A stretch of 64,000 bases of DNA from Albidovulum sp. (GTDB lineage: Bacteria > Pseudomonadota > Alphaproteobacteria > Rhodobacterales > Rhodobacteraceae), in the NCBI GenBank assembly GCA_028823855.1, contig JAPPFL010000065.1, forward strand, positions 216,103 through 280,102, given 5' to 3'. A program made the translations under genes and the position numbers. Shown here piece by piece: positions 7,497 through 16,107 of this stretch. Position 1 is the stretch's first letter. The number at the start of each line of letters is the position of its first letter. Below the pieces are notes generated by a model. The model worked only from the letters and a program-made list of their open reading frames with translations. It was not told the DNA's origin and searched no databases.

Positions 7497-9047
7497 ATGA
7501 AACAAGACAAGGAATTTGCCCCGGTCCGGCGACGGCATCGCAGCGGCGGTGCCGCCGGGCGCCGAAAGTCTCGGCTCAAAGCGCCGCTGGTCTACCCCTC
7601 GGCCACGATCCGGAACATTCCCGCCTACAACGTATTGGAGGTCGACGGACTGGAGGCGATCGACGACCAAGCAATGCGGATTCTAGAAACAATCGGGATC
7701 GAGTTTCGCGATGACGTGTCGGCATCGATTTGGTCCGATGCCGGGGCCGATGTAGACGGCCACCGCATCTACGTCCCGCGCGCATTGATCCGCAAGCTGA
7801 TCTCCACGATCCCCGACGAGTTCGATTATCACGGCCGCAACGCCGATCGCACTGTCCGCGTTGGGGGCCGTCACATGATCTTCGGCCCCGCTTACGGAAC
7901 TCCGAACCTGATTGACCTTGACGGCGTGCGCCGTAGTGCCACAGCGGCCGACATGGCGATGCTGATGCGCCTGCACCAAGTGAACCCGGCACTGCAATAC
8001 AATGGCGGCTATACCTTGGAACCGATGGATATCTCAGTCCCACACCGCCATCTGCACATGGTCGAGCAGAGCTTTCTGAACACCGACAAACCTATCATGG
8101 GATCGTCGCAATCGGAATACCAGGCGCGCGATTGCATCGAAATGGCGCGGATCGTTTTCGGGCATGAGACCGTGGATGAAAATGTGGTGATGACCGCAAT
8201 CTTCAACTGCAACTCGCCGTTGGTATGGGACAAGTCTCAGCTCGACGCCACTCGCGTTTATTCCGCCGAAAACCAGGCACTCTTGATGTCGCCTTTCGTG
8301 CTCTACGGTGCATCAACTCCGGTGCACACCTTAGCCACTACAGCCCAGATCATCGCCGAGGCGTTGGCGGGAATCGCCTTTACTCAGATCATCCGCCCCG
8401 GCTGCCGTGCCGTGATGGGCGTGGCACCGATGGGCGTCTATATGAAGAGTGGCGCTCCGGTCTTCGGTTCGCCCGAAGTGTCGCTTTTTATGTACATCTT
8501 CGGCCAGATGGCTCGTTACTATGGTGTGCCTTGGCGGACGAACGGAGCAAAATCCGGCTCGAAGCAGGACGATCTGTATGCAGGCTATGACTCGATACTC
8601 AAAGTTTACCCAGCCATCCTTGGGGGATGCCATCTGCTGACACACTGCGGCGGCACAATTGAAGGCTCGCTTTGCATCTCGATGGGCAAGCTTGCCGCCG
8701 ATGCGCAGCAGATTTTGGGCTTTCAAACCCTATTGAACGGTGCTTCGTTCGATGACATCGACACCGCGCTAAACGATCTTGCTAGAGTAGGCCCAGGCGG
8801 GCATTTCTTCGACGAGGATTATACGCGCGAAAATTTGCCCTTCCTTGACGAAGTGCAAGACAACGAGCGTTACGAAAGCTGGGCCGCCGCCGGGTACAAA
8901 TCGGTTAGCGAGCGAGGCCGCAACTGGTGCAGGAGGATGCTAGAGCGCTACGAGGACGAACCGCCAAAGTTGGAAGAGAGTATCAGTGACGCGCTGCGCG
9001 ATTACGTTGTCCGGCGCGAGCGTGAAATCCTGACGTCGTTTTCGTGA
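7497..9047 (+). CDS. trimethylamine methyltransferase (MttB) superfamily protein, non-pyrrolysine
   Basis: A 516-residue MttB-family protein. ATG 7497 is chosen because AGGAGA stands 7 bases upstream and the protein then begins with the basic, glycine-rich tail typical of the family (RRRHRSGGAAGRR). The barrel follows, with NAD-PF06253-like segments such as GSPEVSLFMYIFGQMARYYG and LTHCGGTIEGSLC. The frame has no in-frame amber codon, so this is not a pyrrolysine trimethylamine enzyme. It belongs with the homologues known or proposed to demethylate glycine betaine, proline betaine or carnitine onto a corrinoid protein. The importer next door fits this, but no corrinoid protein is encoded nearby. 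Confidence 0.85.
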   Translation: MKQDKEFAPVRRRHRSGGAAGRRKSRLKAPLVYPSATIRNIPAYNVLEVDGLEAIDDQAMRILETIGIEFRDDVSASIWSDAGADVDGHRIYVPRALIRKLISTIPDEFDYHGRNADRTVRVGGRHMIFGPAYGTPNLIDLDGVRRSATAADMAMLMRLHQVNPALQYNGGYTLEPMDISVPHRHLHMVEQSFLNTDKPIMGSSQSEYQARDCIEMARIVFGHETVDENVVMTAIFNCNSPLVWDKSQLDATRVYSAENQALLMSPFVLYGASTPVHTLATTAQIIAEALAGIAFTQIIRPGCRAVMGVAPMGVYMKSGAPVFGSPEVSLFMYIFGQMARYYGVPWRTNGAKSGSKQDDLYAGYDSILKVYPAILGGCHLLTHCGGTIEGSLCISMGKLAADAQQILGFQTLLNGASFDDIDTALNDLARVGPGGHFFDEDYTRENLPFLDEVQDNERYESWAAAGYKSVSERGRNWCRRMLERYEDEPPKLEESISDALRDYVVRREREILTSFS

Positions 9048-9179
9048 TGGTATCCCGTGGAAGGTATTGGTGGCCGGTTGGCCGCTTTCGCCGCTCGCCG
9101 CTTCGCGTCCAACCGAAACAGGATTCGCCGTCGTTCAGTCTAACCCGAATCCGAATCATGTCGAATTGATCTCTCTCTC

Positions 9180-9983
9180 TAGGCCGAACACCGCCCCGGG
9201 AGACTGATCGTCCGTACGGGAATCATCGGTCGCCCCTGCTTCGACGCTAATTCGGATCTGAAAGTCATCGCCAATCGCGGGGCCGGTTTCGATGATATCG
9301 AAGTGGCAGAGGCCGCGCGTCGCGGCATCCCTGTCTTCGCTCCGCTACTGGCCATAGGAAAGCGCACTTTCTATCCAGACGCACTGGTTCGCCGGGGCAA
9401 ATGGCGCCCTGCGACTCCGCAAGCCACCTAACTCTGCGGGCGAACGATGGGAATTGTCGGCTACGGAGCCATCGGCGAACGTATGGCCGCACTCGCCGCC
9501 GCATTCGGGTTGCGTGTGGTCGAATTCGACTCAGAACGCGCAAAACGGATTTCGCGGCAGGTCTGGAAACGGGTCGCCTTGGCCGAGTTGCTGGAAGAAT
9601 GCGATCTAGCGACCCTGCACGTCCCACTGACAGACACCACGCGGAACATGATCGACGCGGCTGCGCTTGCGAGCATGAAACAGGGCAACATCCTGGTCAA
9701 CGCCGCCCGCGAAGGGTTTGTCGACGAAGTATCGTTGGTTGACGCCGTCGATTCGGTGCGTCTCCAAGGCACCGGCCACGACAAATTCGACGTGGAACCG
9801 CCCGGAGAGTCCTTTGCCGTCGCGCGCTGCAACGGCATCTTGCTTTCCCCGCAAATTGCGGGTGCAACCTACGATAGTGCGCTGCGTATGTCGATGTTTT
9901 GTGCAGAATATGTGGAGCAGTTCTTGATGCAAGGGACGCGCAGGGATGACCTAGTGAACTATGCCTGGGACGCTCTTTGCTGA
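9180..9983 (+). pseudogene. broken D-2-hydroxyacid/phosphoglycerate dehydrogenase
   Basis: One frame carries both halves of a SerA-like dehydrogenase. The substrate-domain piece (VIANRGAGFDDIEVAEAARR, 9258-9317) comes first. After an in-frame TAA at 9429 comes the NAD domain (GIVGYGAIGERMAAL onward, 9450). About 15 residues appear deleted between VFAP and LLAIGKRTFY, and the N-terminus is not found. The position of the catalytic His (TPHIAGAT in the family) reads SPQIAGAT. The 9447-9983 portion could still be translated (178 residues) but lacks the substrate domain. It once followed mttB in the same direction and probably belonged to that operon. Confidence 0.8.
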
Positions 9984-10349
9984 AACTGCATGAAACTACC
10001 GCAAAGCACCCAGCCCAAGCTGGTGCCTTCAGCTTTGCACGAACCGCTCCGCCGGAAAATCATTGACTCGCCGACACAAGACCGGCGGCGGAATCCATAC
10101 GGACCTATTCACCGGCGCCATTCCGCAGATCAGTGCTACTTTCGGCCTCTGCCGCCGCGACGGCGACGAGACTCGGCTCGCTCAGAGGAATAATGGACTT
10201 TGAACGTCGCCAATCATTCTGCAAAGAGATCCTATTTGAAATTCCAGCGATTCCTTGTACGGAAATCCAATTCTTCGAAAATTCAATTCACTAAATACAC
10301 GATTCTGATCCCGAAATGATGGTCGGCGAGCTTCTGGCCCGGCCGTAGG
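9984..10349. other. gene-free stretch
   Basis: No open frame here resembles a known protein and no hairpin or repeat stands out. It separates the dead dehydrogenase from the first transposase remnant and is probably decayed DNA. Confidence 0.4.
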
Positions 10350-10886
10350 GCGACAGGCTGCGGACATTCCTCGCTAACGTCGCCTGAATCAACCGAAAGC
10401 GGCGAACCCTTGACGACGCGGTCCGCCAGATCGCCGTTGCCGGCCTCGGCCGCGAGAGGCCGACGCCGCTGGTCGCCAACCGGATGCGCGAGCCGCCGGC
10501 GCGGTATGTCCTCCGTTACGTCCGGCATATGGCGGTCGAGAACACAATCGACGACCCAGTCAACTTCTTCCACATGGCCGCGCTGTCCGACGTCGTGCCG
10601 ATGCAAGTCGACGCCGACGTCCTGTTTACTTTACGCTGATGGCCAGCGCCCTCTACTGCATCCTCGGCAAATGGGACGGACGCGGCTACGACCAGGCAAA
10701 GGCGCACAAGCTGTTCCGCGACTTCTTCAGGGCCGCCGCGACAATTGCGATCACTGGCGACGCTGATCGTCGTCGCGCTGGGTCGGCGCACGCGCAACCC
10801 GCTGCTGCACCAAGTCCGCTACGAAGAGTTGGCGATCCCCGATTCCGTTGCTCGGCAACCGCATCCTCCGGCGCACCTCCCTCTGA
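10350..10886 (+). pseudogene. transposase C-terminal remnant (DDE type, IS4/IS1634-like)
   Basis: A conserved transposase tail can be read only across several frames. DDAVRQIAVAGLGRERPT and ENTIDDPVNFFHMAALSDVV come first. A one-base slip near 10630 leads to MASALYCILGKWDGRGYDQ and AKAHKLFRDFFRAAATI, then a second slip near 10760 to ALGRRTRNPLLHQVRYEEL, and a third to PLLGNRILRR before a TGA at 10884. The order of these blocks is the usual one for the C-terminal half of IS4-superfamily transposases. The N-terminal half and the inverted repeats are missing. The exact IS family is not certain. Confidence 0.7.
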
Positions 10887-11654
10887 AGTTTCACGCAATT
10901 CGCGGCAGTTGGCTATTCAGGCTAGCCCGCAACTTGCACCGAAGGAGTGTACAAGGGGTTGGATTCAGTGGTTAATGAGGTCAAACAATTGCCATTGCCC
11001 AGAGGCCCAACGCCATCGAAACTGCGCGTTTTTTGGAACTGTGGGAATTTGAAGCCCTCGAATGGCGCAAAGTTGTCGGCAAATTCGACGGCGGGCCAAT
11101 TAACCGGGCTGGTTGCGCCATAGTTCTGCGGGGGAGGGACTGGTCCATGACGCTTCCGGCCGCCTTGCCGTCTGCACTACTGATTTTCGCGATCAACTCC
11201 ACGCGCCCGCACTCTAAGCTTGGGTTTTGAGTCCGAACCGATTTGAAGAGGCATGTCTTCCAGATGGGTCAAAAATAATCACTGTCTGGTTCAACAACAG
11301 GGGCCCGATTCAGAACGCCAAATGCTGTTGAGGCGAACACGCATTGACTGGCAACGACCTGCGTCAGTGTTGTTTCCCCGATAAAGTTGCCTGGCGGCGC
11401 GGTAGAATTCCCGGTTTGGGCCGACGTCGACTAGCATGGCAGTCGGATTTGTCCGGGAAGCAAGGGGCGTCCTTCTTTTCCGAGCAGCAAATTCCCGGCA
11501 GTTGATTCCAGGCGGCTGGATCGCAGCCTTCCCGCGCTTCGCCGGAAGCCGGCCGCTTGAGCAATCGATTGCGGTCCCGGCGCGCCCCGCCTATTCCTTC
11601 GGATTCTGGCTAGCGAGGTGAGAGTGGCCCGCACGGATTGCCGTCCGGCGGGCC
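10887..11654. other. degraded region without recognisable gene
   Basis: Only short open frames occur here, including one at 11033-11230 that begins MELWEFEALEWRKVVGKF and that I do not recognise. It lies between two transposase remnants and is most likely mobile-element debris. Confidence 0.4.
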
Positions 11655-11921
11655 GTGGACGGCTGGGTGCAGCTCCTCTGCAAGACAGACCTTTCCGCCA
11701 AGGGCTATGTCAACACTCGGGCGTGGCGGGACGCAAAGCTTGATTGCTGTCCGACGCATCCCGGCGCGGGCTGCCGGATTGCCCGCCTCGACATCTATGG
11801 GCGAAAGACCTCTTCCGGGCTCCGGATCGCCCGCTGCTACTGCCGGGATTCCCGGACGACGTTCAGTAATTTACCGCACTTCATGGCGTTTCTTGATTCA
11901 GTTATTTTTGATCCAGATTGA
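11655..11921 (+). pseudogene. transposase N-terminal zinc-finger fragment
   Basis: A frame of about 88 residues contains a Cys-rich segment (CCPTHPGAGCRIARLDIYGR, then IARCYCRDSRTTFSNLPHFMA). This matches the N-terminal zinc-binding part of a common transposase family in which HP-x-GC, a G-x-Y-x-RK segment, and C-x-x-x-x-TFS-x-LP occur in order. The protein stops just after this domain, so no catalytic domain remains. It overlaps the 3' end of the convergent serine-recombinase remnant by about 24 bases. Confidence 0.5.
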
Positions 11922-12470
11922 GAAATCGCCGGGCGTCGCGTTGTAGCGCTTCGCGATGAACTTCTGGGTTGATCCGTTCGCAATCAGTGCCTTGATCTCC
12001 GAACGGAAAACCGGTCGAGCTTGCTCTTGCTTGGTCCCTAGGGCCGCCCGAGCGGCAGCCCGGAGGCTTTTCGGGCCTTGATCGCCTCTTTGGTTCTGGC
12101 CGAGATCAGGTCGCGCTCGATCTCGGCGGCAATCGAGAAGGCCATTACTATGATTCTGCTCTGAATGGTCTCATCGAGCTTCCAGCATCCCTTGATCGCA
12201 TAGACCCGGATGCCGGCATCGGAGGCGATGGATAGAATTTCCACGCATCCGAGCATGGAACGCCCAAGCCTCGAGTGCTCGCCGAAGATCAGGGCATCGC
12301 CTTCTCGAAGTTCGTCCAGTACGTCCGCAATTTTGCGGTTGCGCCATGCAATCCTGCCGGGCTCCTACTCCTCGACAAATTCCACACTCCCGAGGTCTTC
12401 CGCCCCCATTCGAAGAAAACGAACGGATTCAAGAAACCAAATGCAAAGGAATCCTTTGGCGGAATCGGTA
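11898..12470 (-). pseudogene. serine recombinase (resolvase/invertase) remnant
   Basis: Read leftward, the pieces match a small serine recombinase: GSVEFVEE, then an in-frame TAG where family members have Lys, then GRIAWRNRKIADVLDELREG, DALIFGEHSRLGRSM, ETIQSRIIVMAFSIAAEIER and RTKEAIKARKASGLPLGRP. A frameshift near 12040 separates this from the DNA-binding tail (ALIANGSTQKFIAKRYNATP). The N-terminus with the catalytic serine is absent. Upstream, at about 12480-12618 on the same strand, a short MNIKAAKTHMKGGEPAYSYRL segment resembles a transposase N-terminus. None of this is likely to be functional. Confidence 0.75.
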
Positions 12471-12619
12471 CCTATGTGCGCTTAGGGCCATCCTCGCGCT
12501 CGAGACTGTCGAGGGCGACCTGGCGGACCTCGTCGCCGACGCGCCCGGTACTCGGTGAGGCGGTAGCTGTAGGCGGGCTCGCCGCCCTTCATGTGGGTTT
12601 TCGCGGCTTTAATGTTCAT

Positions 12620-13167
12620 GGCCGCCGATTCTGGCGGGAAAAAATGAAATCAATACCTGTTTTTCATTTCCTATCCCTACTAACAGGATTTTACCGAACA
12701 TTGGCGCAACATGTTGATTGCAATGGCCACAAAACTATATATGGTATTTCTGTATCAGAAATTTTTCGGTCGCCTAGGCGGCACCGATTCGAAAAGCGCC
12801 AACATGGGCTAGTAGAGTGCATTAATTAAAATAATACTCTGTGTGGGACGACATACGGCTGGAAATCCCGGATCAGTCATCAAATGGAATGCAGATTTTT
12901 TCAAAATCAGGACGGCCCTTGGCGGCGCGAGGCGAAGGATTTTCATTTTCGCACCTCGGACCCACCTTGAGACCTCCTTGCGCAAAACGCCGTGCGCACG
13001 CAGACGCATAGACCGATACGGTGTGGAATGCAGGCCGTCCAACTCGCGAGGAATGTCCGCAATTACTGGTTGCTGAGCCGAAACCCGCAAGAGCGTCTCG
13101 GTCCACGCCCACGCGTTCGTCGTCGGCGTATCTGGCGATCAACGTGCAGTCCTTCCGCTCCCGGCGC
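12620..13167. other. gene-free, AT-rich stretch
   Basis: No convincing coding frame on either strand. The part around 12640-12840 is visibly more AT-rich than its surroundings. It separates the recombinase remnant from the HEPN-like gene pair. Confidence 0.4.
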
Positions 13168-13677
13168 TTATCCCTGCAAATTCCTGTAGACGAGAAGCCC
13201 GGTCAGGAATGCGTCGGCCGGCAGGCTGCCACGCACCTGGCGCCAGTCCCGAAATGCCAGATCGGCCAGATCGGCCAGATCAAGCACTTCCCGCCGGGTA
13301 AAGCGGAGAGCGCGATTGTAGTCCGCGTCGTGGCGGGCTTCTTGAAGCTGAACAAAGGCTCTGGCGACGTCGATCCGCGGCTGTTGAACCTCTTGGCGGT
13401 CGAGGCCGAATGCGAGCCTGGGGGATATCGGCCTCCGGGTGAATGCAACGGCGGTCTGTTTCATCGCGGAGTGGCGAAAGGCGCGAGCGAGACTGTCACG
13501 CAAGGGGCCGCGAACATTGCCCGCCAGCATGAGTTTGGTCGCATCGTCGACCAAAAGATGAAAGAGGGCGTAGTAGGAAGCCGAGACCGAGCGGCGAAGG
13601 CTGGCTTGGGTCGGTTTCTTGGGTTCCTTCCGAGCGAGGAATTGGGTTTGCTTCAGCAACTCCGCGTGAATGCTCAT
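13168..13677 (-). CDS. HEPN-like small protein
   Basis: A 169-residue alpha-helical protein. The N-terminal part has RRSVSASYYALFHLLVDDA (about 28-46), a pattern typical of HEPN-fold proteins in which an S-x-x-YYA-x-FH core lies on the second helix. A clear RNase Rx4-6H motif is not seen, so activity cannot be claimed. The start at 13677 overlaps the stop of the preceding gene as ATGA, indicating translational coupling. HEPN proteins are often half of toxin-antitoxin or nucleotidyltransferase pairs. Here the partner carries a nonsense codon. Confidence 0.55.
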   Translation of the reverse strand: MSIHAELLKQTQFLARKEPKKPTQASLRRSVSASYYALFHLLVDDATKLMLAGNVRGPLRDSLARAFRHSAMKQTAVAFTRRPISPRLAFGLDRQEVQQPRIDVARAFVQLQEARHDADYNRALRFTRREVLDLADLADLAFRDWRQVRGSLPADAFLTGLLVYRNLQG

Positions 13678-13946
13678 GCTTCTTGCTCGACCTCGGACTC
13701 GCCGCGAAAGCGGATGTAGACGAGCAAGGAGGGATCGGTCTTCTCCTCGACTAGTTCGCGAATGATTTTGCGTAGCCGCGACCGCTTGGCGAATTCGACG
13801 TCATCTTCCTTCAACACCGCTCACACCCGGACGGCGCGTTCGTCGGTCGAGTCGGAGCCGGTTTCGACATGCCAGTTGCTGACAGGGGTCGGCAGTTCGG
13901 AAAGTTCGCGAAGCGCGGCTTCCAAGGTGCTTGCGACGATATCCAT
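13674..13946 (-). pseudogene. small partner gene of the HEPN-like protein, interrupted by TGA
   Basis: From ATG 13946 the frame reads MDIVASTLEAALRELSELP and continues to DERAVRV, then meets a TGA at 13823-13821 (codon 42). It then goes on without another stop as AVLKEDDVEFAKRSRLRKII to LVYIRFRGESEVEQEA and ends in an ATGA overlap with the HEPN-like gene. The TGA probably replaces a TGG (Trp). The continued frame and the intact downstream overlap show one original gene of about 90 codons. I do not recognise the family with certainty. Confidence 0.6.
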
Positions 13947-14033
13947 GTCAGTCACCCACCTTGTCTGTTCGCGTCATTCCTGTACATGTAGTGTCTTGAG
14001 AACAAGTATTGTAGCGGCGACGATAAGTCTATC

Positions 14034-14513
14034 TCATGAATAAGAGGTATCTGAGTTACCAATAACTGAGCTGGCCGTCCCGCCGACAAGTGCCCCAAAT
14101 GTTGCGTCGGCAGCAGCCGACAACCCAAGTGCCGGTACGGTCGAACCCAAGAAAGCTCCCGCAGCAGCGCTCTCAAGCGCGCCCTTAAGGTCATGGGCAA
14201 TCGCGGTTTGGACGACCGGATAATCGATTCCGGAGAGTAGTCGGGCAGCAGTTTCTACGCTGCTATGAGCAACCGCAACGATGGACTCAGCGGCCTCGCC
14301 AAGCATCGCTGCGCTGTCCGAAATTATGCTGTTAATGTCCCCCAAACGCTCGTCAAGATTCTCATCTTCAAAAATTGATGAAACGAGATCGTTAAGGGTG
14401 TTAGCTTCAACTTGGTTGACGATTTGGCGGTCAACCGATTGGGCGAGGCTAACATAACATACCATCGCGTGACAAGGCTGCGACACTATTATTTGCGTTG
14501 ACCCTATCGACAA
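14034..14513 (-). CDS. hypothetical Ala/Ser-rich protein
   Basis: A 159-residue frame of unknown function. It is rich in Ala, Ser, Val and Asp, with an acidic helical stretch (NDLVSSIFEDENLDERLGDI) and a small-residue hydrophobic tail (GAFLGSTVPALGLSAAADAT) that might associate with a membrane. It overlaps a second unknown frame (14449-14718). Base composition is balanced and unlike the surrounding genes. It could be a real orphan, or part of a larger gene broken by a frameshift. Confidence 0.3.
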   Translation of the reverse strand: MSIGSTQIIVSQPCHAMVCYVSLAQSVDRQIVNQVEANTLNDLVSSIFEDENLDERLGDINSIISDSAAMLGEAAESIVAVAHSSVETAARLLSGIDYPVVQTAIAHDLKGALESAAAGAFLGSTVPALGLSAAADATFGALVGGTASSVIGNSDTSYS

Positions 14514-14718
14514 GTTGAGCGGTGTGAAAACTTCTCTTGGCGTCTAGTCCTAACGAATTATTGTCCTGCGCAGTAGCACTGATTGCACCAGCAGCTGCAG
14601 CTACACCGCCCAGCGAAGCGACAAGTAGTGATTCACGTCGAGTAGCGATGTTACGCATAGAATCCACCCAGCCGCTTTCTCGTCTCCAGAAGATGGTACG
14701 CACTTTGTCGGTGATCAT
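14449..14718 (-). CDS. hypothetical short protein with hydrophobic, possibly exported N-terminal half
   Basis: An 89-residue frame starting MITDKVRTIFWRRESGWVD, with an arginine pair and a hydrophobic segment SLLVASLGGVAAAAGAISAT before TAQD, which looks like a signal peptide with an Ala-type cleavage site. It overlaps the next frame by 65 bases. The two may once have been one secreted protein now split by a frameshift. Weak evidence only. Confidence 0.25.
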   Translation of the reverse strand: MITDKVRTIFWRRESGWVDSMRNIATRRESLLVASLGGVAAAAGAISATAQDNNSLGLDAKRSFHTAQLVDRVNANNSVAALSRDGMLC

Positions 14719-15281
14719 TCGATCACCTCAGATTCGCACGATTAAGACGGTATTTGGCCGGCTACCCAAAGACTAGAAGAAATTGAAGTCAAGTCGACCG
14801 AAGTGATTGGCTTAGACTCCAATCAATCGACACCAGTCTCTAGTGATTTCGTCATGCCTTGGGTCTGTCTTGATGATCCTCTAGATGGGCGGACGATTTG
14901 GATCACACGTTTGTTTTGCGTGGAAGCCTAACAAAAAGCCCGCCAGCATCGAGTATTTTGCAATTGACGTCTAGTTCAACTCTAGTTGAGACAGTTAGGT
15001 GCACTCCTGCTGGGAATCCGATTGTGAAGATTGAGAAGGGAATGGCTGTGTTTTTCACCTCAACTTCTCCGCGCGTTTCCCGTTTCGCTTCTCCGCCAGG
15101 GAAAGTGATCTATACAGTAATTGGCGACTTCCTTGCATAAATTGCCTTGGCCCTTATCCAGATGCTAAGCGGAAACTCAGAGGGCATCTTGCTCGGAACC
15201 AAATCGTCCCTGTACGCGCCGATCGGAAATGCCTTACCTTGGCGTTCTCGACGAGTATCGTAACAGAAAACCGTTGTTGCA
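14719..15281. other. region without supported gene
   Basis: Several short frames exist (for example 14898-15140 rightward) but none has a recognisable domain or a good ribosome site. It is part of the decayed belt between 10 and 16 kb. Confidence 0.35.
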
Positions 15282-15736
15282 TCAATTTTCTACGATCAAT
15301 CCTCCACTCTGCAATGCACCTGTTTGCGGTTTTTCCCCTTCCTGCGGAGAAGTAATCGTAGTCATGCCGATGTCGGTGGAGCGCGGCGATTCATCGGGAT
15401 TCATTTTCTTCGTTTCTGCACGCATAACTGGGTGATTTGCCCTGTCCAAGTCTTCCATCTGGATTTTTGAGAACGTAATTTCTGGACGCAGCCCAAGCGC
15501 CTGGGAGATATCGCTGATTGTCTTCAAAGAGAGATTCCCCCGACCATTTATTATGCGGGACAGCGCAGACTTATCGACACCCATTTGGTCGGCAATTTGA
15601 GTTTGGGTAAGATTCCCGTCCCTTTTGCCTTCACGACTGCCTTGACCAGAGCCCTATTGACGCGGCTCTTGAAACGGCAAGACGCCTTGTCTTTTGCACT
15701 GACATTTAAACTATAGGACAACAGCCAATTCTCCAT
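15282..15736 (-). pseudogene. XRE-family helix-turn-helix regulator split by a frameshift
   Basis: The N-terminal part (MENWLLSYSLNVSAKDKASC to RALVKAVVKAKG) lies in one frame from 15736. The helix-turn-helix lies in another: NLTQTQIADQMGVDKSALSR, then IINGRGNLSLKTISDISQAL. The switch falls near 15620 in a short A/G run, where adding one A restores a continuous protein of about 150 residues. The family is that of small antitoxin-like XRE regulators. A 100-residue product could start at ATG 15584, but it would lack the first HTH helix. No toxin partner is recognisable next to it. Confidence 0.7.
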
Positions 15737-16107
15737 TTAGGAACGGCGGTTCATCAAATCGAAAATCTTGCAGACCTCTGACGCACTGATTCCTGTTCCA
15801 ATAAATTTCAAACACCTTGCCTCGAAGCCTAGTCCTCTGGCTCCGGGCCTGCCAGGAGACGCGAAATTGTCGCGCATTTGGAATCAGTTGAGAATTGAGG
15901 CTAGGAACTCGCAATGTCCAAAACGCAGATTTTCAGACACGCGATGCTTTGCATCGAAGCAAGACCGGCCGCGGAGATCGATCACTTTTGGCGCAACCTG
16001 AGCTCTTCAGTTCATCGGCCGCGCCGTTCATTGTCGATTTCGTACGGACAACTCCGACTTGACGAAATGGCCGAGCCGTGATGCAACCGCGCCGTGCCGA
16101 CCGGGAA
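15737..16107. other. upstream region of the molybdenum hydroxylase operon
   Basis: No gene recognised. It probably holds the promoter of the rightward operon beginning at 16108, but no clear -35/-10 pair was found. Confidence 0.3.

Noticed and set aside
12275..12829. 184-residue rightward frame over the recombinase remnant
   Set aside because: It reads the antisense of the serine recombinase fragments and resembles no protein.
14898..15140. 80-residue rightward frame with a CTPAGNPIVKIE segment recalling PriB/SSB-type proteins
   Set aside because: Only one short segment is suggestive; the remainder does not fit an OB fold and there is no ribosome site.
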